Source of the DNA: Achatina immaculata | Lineage: Eukaryota; Mollusca; Gastropoda; Stylommatophora; Achatinidae | Length of the DNA stretch: 64,000 nt | Assembly: GCA_009760885.1 (NCBI GenBank) | Contig: CM019692.1 | Span: 57,960,964 to 58,024,963 of the forward strand | Direction of reading: 5' to 3' | Notes under the pieces: generated by a model | What the model saw: the letters and a program-made list of their open reading frames with translations, nothing else | Told to the model about the DNA's origin: nothing | The model's database searches: none | Program-made: the position numbers and the translations under genes | Shown: piece after piece, positions 33,863-44,400 of the stretch | Position numbering within the stretch: position 1 is the first letter of the stretch | Layout of the letters: each line of letters begins with the position of its first letter

Positions 33863-34174
33863 ATGTTTGCATTGGTTAAGAGGGTCATAAATTCTGGCTT
33901 TATTGTTAGTGTACACTGGTGTCTTTTGAGGATACAGTAATGTCTCATGGTTGTTGTGTTAGTTTTGTGTGTGTGGAAACTGGGACAGTTATATTTCTTT
34001 TTTTATTCTGTTCAATCTTCATAGGGAGTTTTTCTTGTTTTTTTTAAAAATTTTACTATTCTAATTATTTCATTTTTTTTACACATAGCTGTGACATTCT
34101 TCTGTAGATGACACTGAATTGTCAGCAACCAATCCCATGCCACTTGAGTACTGTAGTATTTCTGTTTCATTAGA

Positions 34175-34430
34175 GCAGAGATGGGCAGACGAGTGGCAAA
34201 GTGGTTAGTTCACTAGTCTCTCATGGTGAAGGTTGATGGTTTAAATCTGGTGGGAGGTGCCCCTAGTCACCCAGTTGTGGAGATGGGTATCCATCTTCTG
34301 GAGATGGGGAAGGAAAGGCAGTCAGGCATGATGCTGGTTCACCTCACAGTGTGCCGAGAAGTCAAGGAATATATGTGCACTAAACCTTATCCCTTGTGTG
34401 CCTTCTTGGCATAACAGGATTATCTTTTTT
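34175..34430 (+). mobile_element. SINE-D copy
   Basis: The tRNA-like head has A box TGGCAAAGTGGTTAG and B-box-like GGTTGATGGTTTAAATC. The body has GAGATGGGTATCC, and GCAGTCAGGCATGATGCTGG parallels the SINE-A body. It ends in a T run of about 16. Confidence 0.7.
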
Positions 34431-34434
34431 TTTT

Positions 34435-36176
34435 TTTTTCATCTTTAGGTCAAAGGTCAACAAACTGCAGGTTACCGAGCTCCGATGTAAGTTGAAGGTA
34501 GAATTAATAGTTTTATTATTACCCTCCTGTATCAGATATAGCAATAAATATGGGCCATCAACCATTCATAGACATGGCATCCAGCACCTGAATGGAAAAT
34601 GATTGCCAACCCCCTGGTTTAGGGTGCTCAGTAATTCATTAAGTCCATCCTTTCCTGGATAGTGCTTTCTTAAAACACTTTTATATGTCACTCAGAGAAA
34701 AATGACAAGAAAATGTGACTTCATAACATGATTTAATCATCAATGCTTTCTCTGTACTGTCATATTCAAGCAAACATCAGTATTTCTTATTATTGCATGA
34801 AAACAGATTTTCACGGGAGTTCATGAGTTATTCTACTGGCAGATCATGCGACCTACATGCCGATATAAATTGTTCCAGAATACATTATCTGCACTTCTGA
34901 AAAAAAAAAAGGTTGTTGACTCTTCATAAGTATTGCAGTATATTCCTATATGAATGCGAGTCAAGTGTCCTGAATTTTAAAAGACTTTATGTATTAAAAC
35001 AAATGACGGACAGCATTTTTGCTATTTAAAGATCGAAAGTCTTGCATGAAGAAAAAAAACAAACAAACAAGACCTCGGATGTAGGAAGCTGTGTGGCTAT
35101 TTTGTATTCAACTTCTGAGCTTCCTACATGCAGCGTATAATGTAATAGTGTCTTGCATATAGCATACTTGGTATAAATGAATCAGATACATAACAGCTGT
35201 AAAATGACATGGTGCAATATTAGACGGCATATCTTTTGAGTAAATGTCATTTGCCAACAACATGTACCATGTGCATAAACAACTTTGAAGGCAAACCTGC
35301 TTGAATTATCATACTTGGCTTTGTCAAATAGTAGACAAAACTGAATCAACTGTGGTAGAGGTTACTTAGCAAACTGATGTCTAGGATCTTCCACTAACTG
35401 TGAATGTATTCGCCTGCTCCGGTACCAACTTCTTAGATTGACAAGAGCTGCACAGATGAAGTTTTACACAACTCAGGGACTTCTCATTAAAAGTGGTTGA
35501 TCAGTTGAATCAAAACATCAGATTTAAAAGCATGTTGAAAGTGATCTTTCATTCAGTTTGAAGTACTTCTGTGTCCGCATGACAGCAAAGAAGCACCTCA
35601 TGTTATTTATACATGTGCTTGATCACTTGTGGTCTGCATAATACAGGTTGAGAACCACTGATCTACAACACACTAAAAACATCTGCAGCCTGTCTTCACC
35701 AGCTGTTACATGTCCAGTAATCTTACAGAAAGCACACACAGCTCAAATTTCAGGTTGTTAAACATGACATACCATACTGGTCTAAAGGTAAGGTTACCAG
35801 AAGGTTAAAAAAAACTTCACTCTTAACATCACATAACTCAACAGGTAAACTATTTTCAACCAGGGCCTCCCAGCAACACCTATATAGGTCAGGTGAAGGT
35901 TATAAACCTTAAAAAAAATTAATAGCATAAAAAGCCACACAAGTAATTCTTAAATAAATGTTTCAGATGATGTGGACAGTTCAGTCTTACATCAGTATTT
36001 CTTATTATCACTTATCTCAATGGTAAAATTTACAATTTATACATTTATTCAGATTTATGGAGATCCTTCTCAGCTCTTAAAAGCAAAATATGAAACCACT
36101 CCTGCTTTTAATATCAGAAACAAATATCCTAGATCTAAGAATAAACATGCGTCCAGTTTGTTTTCATTTGTCAAGC
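34435..36176 (-). other. Probable MPC2 3' UTR and intergenic space
   Basis: A-rich on the + strand, so T-rich in the MPC2 sense, with no mobile element recognised over most of it. The UTR end is not defined. Confidence 0.35.
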
Positions 36177-36252
36177 TCAACTGGCGGACTGTCCCTGGAC
36201 TTCACTGGTAACTTCAGCAGTTCCTGTTTTAGGCTTTGTCACGTATTCATAA
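36177..36252 (-). CDS. MPC2: MPC2, last coding exon with stop codon
   Basis: On the - strand a pyrimidine-rich acceptor (ATTCCTCCTTCTCCAG) opens this exon. One base completes the His codon left by the 43.3-kb exon, then 24 codons follow before TGA at 36179-36177. The joined protein reads RIAHYEYVTKPK across and past the junction, aligning with the RIWRYNQELK end of vertebrate MPC2, and then has a short Thr/Ser/Glu-rich tail slightly longer than the vertebrate one. Phase match, acceptor quality and homology at the junction support it jointly. The 3' UTR should run to lower coordinates; I did not find a convincing - strand poly(A) signal (a TTTATT at 34512 is one candidate). Confidence 0.85.
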
Positions 36253-36624
36253 CTGGAGAAGGAGGAATATAATATATTTAATCAGCTTGTAATAACTCAT
36301 CATATTACAACAGATACAAATTCAATATAAATGATACACAATATGGTTCAGAATTCTAAAAACCAACATGAATTGAACGGGTGCCACAACAATAAGCTTT
36401 AGAAGCATATCTTTGAGATGTTGGACTGTGAACTAAAAAGTGAGTATCCGAAGGCCCTTCCACAGTCATAAGACAAGGTGAAGTTACAAGCATCATATAT
36501 ATGACAGGATAAGGTTACAGACATCTTGAGAAATAATAATGTTCTAGACATAATGAGACAAGGCAAGATTACAAACACAGTTGTAACATTTCAGCTTAAC
36601 CTTAATCACACATACACAAAAAAT

Positions 36625-36890
36625 CCTATTTCCATGCCATTAAGGCATACTGGGGAATACGGTGTTAGGCCCGTACTTTCCATGACCTTCGTCACATGAA
36701 AGTGTGATGTGGTCAGTATCACGACTGGCCGCTTCACCTTCCCAGATTTCTCTGGTACCCGTTTTTAGAGGCTGGGTGAACCCCGGGGCCTTTATGGTGT
36801 GTACCAGAAAAAATCCCACTGCTGGGACTGAACACGGTACCACTGGATTAGTAAACCAAGCGCCTAACCACTTAGCTAACCAGGCACATA
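36625..36890 (-). mobile_element. SINE-A copy (near full length)
   Basis: On the - strand the head reads TAGCTAAGTGGTTAGGCG then a B box GGTACCGTGTTCAGTCCC, the core GGGTACCAGAGAAATCTGGG, and the 3' region GGGCCTAACACCGTATTCCC and ATGCCTTAATGGCATGG. It sits in the MPC2 intron, sense with the gene. Confidence 0.9.
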
Positions 36891-37506
36891 AAAATACACA
36901 GGACAGAGAAAGAAGGCTGCAGCTCCTTGCAGTCACCACTAAGTACTCCCCTTCTTTTTTTGACTAAAAAGGTATAAACTGAAATGTTACAAATGTGTGC
37001 TCATAACTTAATAAAGTTGTTGTTACTTTTGTTTTACATATTCTTATATTTTGTTATCACAGCTTTATTGCAGTGGCTTCGTGTGTATTTGTATATTTAA
37101 ACTTCTATGCCCAAAAACAAGAAGTTTCATTGAAATGATCCTCCTAACTTCTGTGTTCTTTATTTTTACAATGCATTTGGCAAAGCTGAATCTTGTCCAC
37201 TATTTTTTTTTTTGTTGTCTACTAGTCTATTATATCACTACTATCCCCTTGCTCTTGTTTCCTCCTACTTTTCCCACTAATATGGTTTTCATTACTGTTT
37301 TATGTCTTTTTGATAAGACTGAAATATTTTAATTGTTTGATTCTTATGTTTTATTTCTCTTGTTAAGTTCAACTGATTTAGTACTTTCTTTATTTGTTCG
37401 TAACTTTGTCAAGCACATCTGATACTATTTAGTAAGAAGATGAAAGAAAAAGCCAGTACCTGTTTGCACACAGGCTACCCTAAATCATAAATGCTTCAGC
37501 TTATTT

Positions 37507-37784
37507 ATATATCTTACATCCTTCCTGTGCTGCTAAATGTCACATAGGGCCCGCATGGTAGCTCGCCAAGATTTCCCATCTTTAGTAAGCTCATCAAGTG
37601 ATGTTATGCCCACTGAACTGGCCTCTCTTAACAATGTCCTCTTTAGAGTTTCATGTGGTCAAGCTCTTTTTCTTCAGCCTGTTGTGTTCCACTTGATAAC
37701 TTGTTTGGGGATCCTCTGATTGTTTCCAAAGGGAACTGTAAATCAGGACGTGCTTAAAACCTGCAAGTTTTGACGGTAGCAAGC

Positions 37785-37817
<33 letters not shown>

Positions 37818-40620
37818 CATAATAGAAATGCAAAGATTATTCATTCTCAACACATGACCGACATGTCCATCTTCTTTTTCTGATCACCCATGGGACAGGT
37901 TGTTGTTTGCTCATCTGTTTTATCTCTGCGCTGTTCTTGAATTCGTTCCACTTTAAACTAAGTATTTTCCTTAGGCATTTGTTTTTTAAAGAGTCTAATT
38001 TTTGTCTATTTCTTTATGAGGGGCAATCAGAAAGTAATGCACCACATCGTTTTTTTTCAGCTAATAATGGAGATAGAACCATTAAATTTTGCACACTTTA
38101 AATATGGCATATGGCGATTGTGTGAACCAGACTGCACTGCAACTGGCCACAGAATATGGCTGCCCTAACCATTGCAATGGAGCGTGTTAGCAACTTGTGG
38201 TATAAGCAGTGAATTGTGATAGAATTTCTCGTTGCGGAGAAGGAAACTGCTGTGAACATTCACAAGCGTCTATGTGATGTGTATGGAAGTTTTGCAGTTG
38301 ACAGGAGTATGGTCAGTCGCTAGGTTCAGAGAATCAAAGAATCAATAAGTGGAGATAAGAAGTTGCATGACTGGCCACGCTGTTGACGTCCTGCCACAGC
38401 CACCAAGGCAGAAATTTTTAAAAGCGCTGAGGGCATTACTCTTACTGATAGGCTATCACTACTCAACAATTGGTCAGTCAGCAATAGTAGTGCAAATGCA
38501 GTTATAAAAGCTCTCGGATTTTCTAAGGTTTGTGCAAGATGGGTTCCTCAAAGTCTCACACATGAACATTGATTGTAAAGGAAAGCAATTTCTTCTGAAC
38601 TGTTGGAGCATTTCAATGCTGAGGGAGAGAACTTTTTGGCTAAGATCGTAATAGGTGACGAAACCTGGGCACATCATTTTGAACCTGAGACAAAAAGACA
38701 GTCAATGGAGTGGTATCATCCACAATCACCATGAAGAAAGAAATTCAAGACAACTCCTTCAGCTGGAAAGGTCATGATCACCGTCTTTTTGGACATTGAA
38801 GGTGTGATTCTTGTGGATGTTATGCTAAGAGGAGAGACAATGAATTCGCAAGCTTACATTAAGACACTGAAAAAACTCAATCAACATTTTCACAGAGTTT
38901 GGCCGCGCAAGAATCCAGCAGACCTGCTTCTCCTTCACGACAATGCATGCCCTCACACGAGTCTGCAACATGGGAAGCAATTACCAAATTGGGTTGGATT
39001 GTACTACCCCATCAACCCTATAGTCCCGATGTGGCACCCTCTAATTTCAATCTGTTTGGTCCACTTAAAGATGCACTCCGAGGGGTAAGGTTTGAAGATG
39101 ACAAAGGAGCAGCGAAGAAATGGCTACATAATCAAGAGAAAATCTGGTACGGGCTAGGAATACATGCACTTGTTTCTCACTGGCATAAAGCCGTACAAGT
39201 TGATGGGGATTATGTTTACATGACATATCCATGTATATTGTTTATAAATTTCATGCTTTTTTGAATAAACAGCTCATGAGAAAAATGATGTGGTGCATTA
39301 CTTTCTGAATACCCCTCATAGCTGTTTTCCAGCTTTCACATGCATAAATGAGGGTGGATATTACATTTGAATTGAATAATCTTAACTTGATTTTTGTGCT
39401 TATAACTTTTGAATGCCATATGTTCTCAAGATTCTTGAACGTCAGTGTTGCTTTTGCAATTTGAATTCTAACTTCCTTTCTGGTGTCACCATCCTGGTCA
39501 ATGTAGTTTCCGAGATATGCAAAATGGTTTACTTCTTCAACAGCTGTTCCTTCTATGTATATTTGTCCTTTGTGGTTAATGAGAAGTTTCATTATTTTTG
39601 TTTTATCCTTGTCAATTTCAAGTCCTATTTTACTAGCCACTGAAGACAGGTATCTGTTTTTACTTGCATTGATTTCACATTGTCACTGATAAGAGTTATG
39701 TCATCTGTAAAATCAAGATCTTCCAGTTGGGTCTTATGTACCCAATCAATGCCTATTTTTACCTGTGCAGCATTTTTTCATTATGAAGTCTATGGCAATT
39801 CCAAAAAGCAAGGGAGATAATATACATCCTTGTTTCATGCTTGTTTCAATCTGGAACCATTCACTCATTCCTTCTTCTGTGTTGACTGCACAAACATATC
39901 CATTGTAGAGGTCTCTAATGACGTTGTCAGTCTTGGATGGTATTCCATATATTCTTAAAATTTTCCACAAAGAATCTCTGCGTATGCTGTCAAATGCCTT
40001 TTGAAAGTTTTTGAAGTTCAGGATTAATGGTCTTTGCTTTTCAATATGTTCTTCAAGTATTATTCTTAGAGTAAAGATCTGGTTGAGGCAGCTTCTTCCT
40101 TTTCAATATCCTGCTTGTGCTTCTCTCACTGCAGCATCCACTATATATTCAATTCTATTCAGAATAACTTTGCAAAATACTTTTGACACAACTGATAGTT
40201 AAGGTTACTCTTCCCCAGTTATTACAACCTATCGCAAAGGCTGCTTTTTTCGTTATTCTAACAATGATTCCTTTTTTCAATTTAGAACGGACCTTTTCTT
40301 ACTTACAAACTTTATTAAACATCCTCTGTAGCTGGTTCATGTTGTCAATGTTAATAGCTTTTAACATTTTGTCTGTTATTTCATCTTCACCTGCAGCTTT
40401 GTTGTTAGCCATTAGATTCACTGCTGTTTAAATTTCATGCATAGCCATTAGATTCACTGCTGTTTCAATTTCATGCAATGTAATTTCATCCTGTTTGACA
40501 TTTAGTTGTGACATTTTGTTTATAACCAAAGAGTTTTTCCTCAGCTGACTCAGTCCACTTATCTAGAGACTATCTGCTTTTTCTATTTGGGTTCAGTATA
40601 TATTTCTAGCTCCTCTCTTC
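37507..40620 (-). mobile_element. L-B non-LTR element interrupted by a mariner
   Basis: On the - strand the element runs from about 40620 to 37507. Segments include WFQIETSMKQGCILSPLLFG and a DFIMKKC block (39750-39970), SKIGLEIDKDKTKIMKLLIN and FAYLGNYIDQDGDTRKEVRI (39340-39640), then, beyond the mariner, the C-terminal region to CACTATGTGACATTTAGCAG and the tail. These match the + strand L-B copy at 52.8-53.7 kb. A further insertion with (GA)n at about 37727-37847 is absent from the 18.9-kb copy. Frames are broken, and the 5' end fades near 40.6 kb. Confidence 0.88.
38017..39318 (+). mobile_element. mariner-family DNA transposon, inactivated
   Basis: 1302 bases between terminal inverted repeats of about 30 bp (left TGAGGGGCAATCAGAAAGTA, right its near-complement), flanked by the TA duplication expected of Tc1/mariner (38015-38016 and 39319-39320). 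The transposase on the + strand shows the N-terminal helix-turn-helix (EKETAVNIHKRLCDVYGSF), then GDETW with the first catalytic Asp and LLHDNACPH with the second. At the third site the DD34D motif reads APSNFNLFGPLK, with Asn where Asp is required. A stop replaces a Trp near 38321 and frameshifts break the C-terminal half near 38950. Confidence 0.95.
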
Positions 40621-40624
40621 ACAA

Positions 40625-42046
40625 GGTGAGGTCAAGCAATCCTAGGAGTAATCAGTTGAACAAATCATTATCACATTAACTATGGAATTAGGTAATCAGT
40701 TTTCTGTTGAACAGATCAAAGTGCAACAAAGATCTGATAGAATGTGATAGATGATAATGGATATAAAAATAAAGTGCTACAAAGATGTGACTAGACAGAG
40801 TTAAATAACCTATTTTAGCTCTTAATGAGTCTGGTTTTATTGAACACACTAAAGGGTGGTGTTGTCAGCATAACATATAGCCATACTTCCTTTCTTTGTT
40901 CCAGAAGAAGCCAGCTCACTTTTACAGCTGGCCAACTTGACTGCCTCAGGCCATATTCAAACAACCAACCTTCACCATAAGAGATGAGTCAACTAACAAC
41001 TTCATTGTTTAAACTGCCATAATCACTCTAAAAGAACAGGCATAATGTCATTTTTTTATAAAAAACAGTAATCATAATGTCTGATGAATTGTGGGGATAT
41101 AGATTTCAATCTCTGATTTCAAAAGAAAAAAAAAGTTGCTGTTAGGTCACAATTTCTTTCAGCTACTGCATTCGTAGATAACCATTTGTAAAGGTCAAAC
41201 CCAAATAGAACTGCCAAGTCATATTGGTACATAACAGAATTGTAGATGATGATGATCCTAGTGAAAAGAGGAGGAGGGGGGGGGAGAGATGCTCTGAATC
41301 CATTATAATCTTAAAAAAGATTAAGAAAGTGTGTACTACACCATTAACAAATGAAATAAGCTAAACAGCAAATTGGCATTATTGACAGGATTATGACACA
41401 CTAGGCTTGCAGGAGATGCATAATTATTAATTATAATGATGCATGTGTACAGAATTTGATAGTGAGCACAACAAAGATGCTTCCATACCATCTTTTAAAT
41501 GTACAAGCACATGTGACAGCTGGATGTGTGCCAAAAATTTATTATCAGGTGGACATTAAGACACACACACAAAAAAAAAAGGTGAAGAATACAAGCATGT
41601 ATGTGGATAAAATACCTGACGAACAATCCAGTATAGAAATGAAATGGAAAAATGGGACACAGGCTTGCATGTTACAAGATCAAGAAGGAAGTCAGCATTA
41701 TATGAGAAAGAAAGAAATAAAGTATTACATATGAATAAAAGATTATATAAGAAAGAAAGAAATCAGTATTATAAGAGAAGGGAAGAAGTCAATATTATAT
41801 GAAAATGACAGATTATGTATGAGAAAGAAAGAAGTTAGTATAATATGAGAAAGAGTGAAATTAGTATTACATGAGAAGGAAAGAAGTTAGCATTATATGA
41901 AAAGATGAGTTTAAATAAGTGAAGGAGTTTCAACCCTAATGAACTAACACTATGAAAAAAAAAAAGGTCAGAGTTTTTCAAGATCAAAGTTCATCCGCCC
42001 ACTCAGTCAAATGTGATGACAGCTTGCTATAAGTTATCATCTGAAG
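40625..42046. other. MPC2 intron sequence
   Basis: A-rich on the + strand. 41690-41900 holds loosely repeated AAGAAAGAAATAAAGTATTA-like and TATGAGAAAGAAAG motifs, a decayed tandem repeat. No other feature recognised. Confidence 0.4.
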
Positions 42047-42502
42047 GAAAAAAACAAACTTGGTATGTTGGTTAATATTAAGTTCAGTTACATATTTTAA
42101 AAAAAAAAAACTTGGTATGTTGGTTAATATTAAGTTCAGTTACATATTTAAAAAAAAAACTTGGTATGTTGGTTAATATTAAGTTCAGTTACATATTTAA
42201 AAAAAAAACTTGGTATGTTGGTTAATATTAAGTTCAGTTACATATTTAAAAAAAAAACTTGGTATGTTGGTTAATATTAAGTTCAGTTACATATTTAAAA
42301 AAAAAACTTGGTATGTTGGTTAATATTAAGTTCAGTTACATATTTAAAAAAAAAACTTGGTATGTTGGTTAATATTAAGTTCAGTTACATATTTAAAAAA
42401 AAAACTTGGTATGTTGGTTAATATTAAGTTCAGTTACATATTTAAAAAAAAAACTTGGTATGTTGGTTAATATTAAGTTCAGTTACATATTTAAAAAAAA
42501 AA
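42047..42502. repeat. 48-49 bp minisatellite, 9 near-identical copies
   Basis: The unit is CTTGGTATGTTGGTTAATAT then TAAGTTCAGTTACATATTT and an A run. Copies differ almost only in A-run length (9-12), which indicates recent expansion or homogenisation. Confidence 0.97.
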
Positions 42503-42672
42503 AAGATAGGAACAGTTTTATTTATTAATGAATACAACTGCTTCTACTTTCTTTAAAATTATGTAACTGAAGCTTTAGTGCAGAGGTCTTGTGGGCCATA
42601 CATTCTTTGGTATATACAAAAACTATTTTGTGGTTATTGCTATAAGCATATATATATATATATATATATATA

Positions 42673-42798
42673 ATTAACTTAGATTCATTCATTCATTTGC
42701 ATGTCCCTTGCGGAACTTTGCCTCCCAAACAGCACTCCTGTAGGCCTCTCGGTTGTAAGCAAGATGGCCTGCTGCTGCTGCGTCCATTAACTTAGATT
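42673..42798 (-). mobile_element. Very short L-C insertion with 13-bp target duplications
   Basis: About 100 bases of the L-C 3' end (42686-42785; on the - strand ending in the GAATGAAT tail) are bracketed by ATTAACTTAGATT at 42673-42685 and 42786-42798. The inserted bases are nearly identical to 8720-8815 and 44410-44510. An (AT)n run precedes it. Confidence 0.9.
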
Positions 42799-43205
42799 AA
42801 AAACAGAAATATTCTACCTTAATTAAAAAAAAAAGAAAGTAAATTACTGCTACTACCCACAGCTGCCTCTCATACTAAGTTTCTTAACTAGCAAGCTTTC
42901 ACCAGTGTGGAGCCACTAGAAGATGACAGCAATCTGGCTAAATGAGTAAGGATAGCAACATAAGATGAATCCAGTCCTATAAATACACCAAGCTGAAGTC
43001 AGATGTGTTGGGCTTCAATAAACAAAATGGTGACACAACACAACCAACATCCTTTTGAAGGTGAATACTAAAGGCATTTCTTTTCTATAACCAGACTTCA
43101 GAACTGCTTTAATTACACAAATAATGCAAGCAATGACAAAAAAATATCTTTACAAAAATGCTTCTTGTGAGAAGTTTAAGAAAAAAAAAAAAATTTAAAA
43201 CTCAC

Positions 43206-43317
43206 TGTGCAATCCTTGCTATCTGTATAGTTCCTGTTATTCCCACAAAAAAGTTAACAGCGAACAAGCTGTAGTTCTTGGGTATAATAACCAGCGAATA
43301 TCGAGACCAGATGAAAC
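43206..43317 (-). CDS. MPC2: MPC2 (mitochondrial pyruvate carrier 2), penultimate coding exon
   Basis: MPC2 pairs with MPC1 in the mitochondrial inner membrane to import pyruvate. Read on the - strand, this exon follows acceptor TTTGCTAG and ends at a GTGAGT donor. It enters needing two bases to finish a Gly codon and exits in phase 2. The 36 full codons include WSRYSLVIIPKNYSLFAVN followed by FFVG, the signature of MPC2: a membrane helix, then the conserved Pro-Lys-Asn and the final helix. Neither boundary has an ATG or stop. It is followed by the 36.2-kb exon across a 6.95-kb intron that holds a SINE, a LINE with a nested mariner, a minisatellite and a very short LINE insertion. The preceding exons (the N-terminal helix and NHPAGP region of the family) were searched for up to 64 kb and not found. 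Confidence 0.93.
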
Positions 43318-43724
43318 CTAGCAAACAGAAGATAGGAGATAAAGTCTGAATATGAGTTCTTGTTTAGAAGAAAGAAAGACATTTTGTTCTCTGTCACAAA
43401 ATGAACATAGTTTTATTCCATGGAGAAATCAGCCTACAATCAGCCTCACAATGAACATAATTTCTGTGGTTGAGATAAAACTCAATTTGTTCAATATTCC
43501 AGTCCTCTATTACTGATTTCAGTTTTTGAAACTTGATGCTCTGCAATATTTCTTGGTATTTTTATACAACTAAAATGTTTTCAGAAAATGACAGTTGTTA
43601 AATGTCATGCATATTCAACACTACTCAAATGGAAAAAAAAAACATAGATAAAATGAAAACCTGAGGTTTACATAAGAATGAGGTAGATGTCTTGGGCTGA
43701 ACAGAAGAAAAAGCACTGACACCA

Positions 43725-43905
43725 GATAAGGGGCTGGTTGACTGAGTGGTTAGGCTGTTGGTCTACTAATCTGGTGGTACCCGGTTTAAGTCCCAGCAGT
43801 GGGGATTTTTTCTGGTACCAGAACACTGAAAAGGCCCCATGCCACCCAGTCTCTAAAAATGGGTACCAGTGAAATCTGGGAAGGCTGGTGCAGCCAGGCG
43901 TGTAC
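43725..43905 (+). mobile_element. SINE-A copy, 3' truncated
   Basis: The head GACTGAGTGGTTAGGCTG and B box GGTACCCGGTTTAAGTCCC are followed by the core ATGGGTACCAGTGAAATC and then GGAAGG. It stops at CCAGGCGTG. It lies just upstream (MPC2 sense) of the penultimate MPC2 exon, in opposite orientation to the gene. Confidence 0.85.
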
Positions 43906-44079
43906 ATCTAACTACAGTGAATGTTACCTGTAGCACACAAAGCTGTGCTCTGACGTACACTGAGCTTTTCTGCCGGTCTTGTCATGTCGCCCAGGCCAGC
44001 AATCACGAGTAACTGTTAAGAAAAGCCACAGTAAAATTAGACAGGTTTATAAGGCAAGGCCTATAAATATGTCTATGCC

Positions 44080-44390
44080 TCATGGTTTGGTAATCAGCTT
44101 TAGTGTTACTAAACACTGGAGATGTTCTTGCTGTCTCCCTGAAAGGATGATCTTTGGTGTCAGTGCAGTGAAGTCATTGAATCACAAGCATCATGTTAGA
44201 CTGGTAACAAAAGTCAGCTATTTTCGCAGATGCAAAGTGAAGTTAAAAACCAAGAAAGCTTCTTTAGCAGACTTCACTACCATGGGGACCATAGTTTACC
44301 TGTTCTCCAGATTCAGCCTGTTTCTGGGAGCACCTACGGCATGGTGGAATAGAGTCTTGTTCGGCTATACCCCGACGTGAGCTATGAGTT
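44080..44390. repeat. Dispersed repeat X, copy 2
   Basis: It contains CTTCTTTAGCAGACTTCAC, ACCATGGGGACCATAG and TTTCTGGGAGCACCTACG, collinear with 4560-4830 and 55330-55520. A short piece also appears at 50680-50725 (GGGTGCTCCCACAGCGG). The class is unknown. Confidence 0.6.
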
Positions 44391-44400
44391 GCTGACCAAA

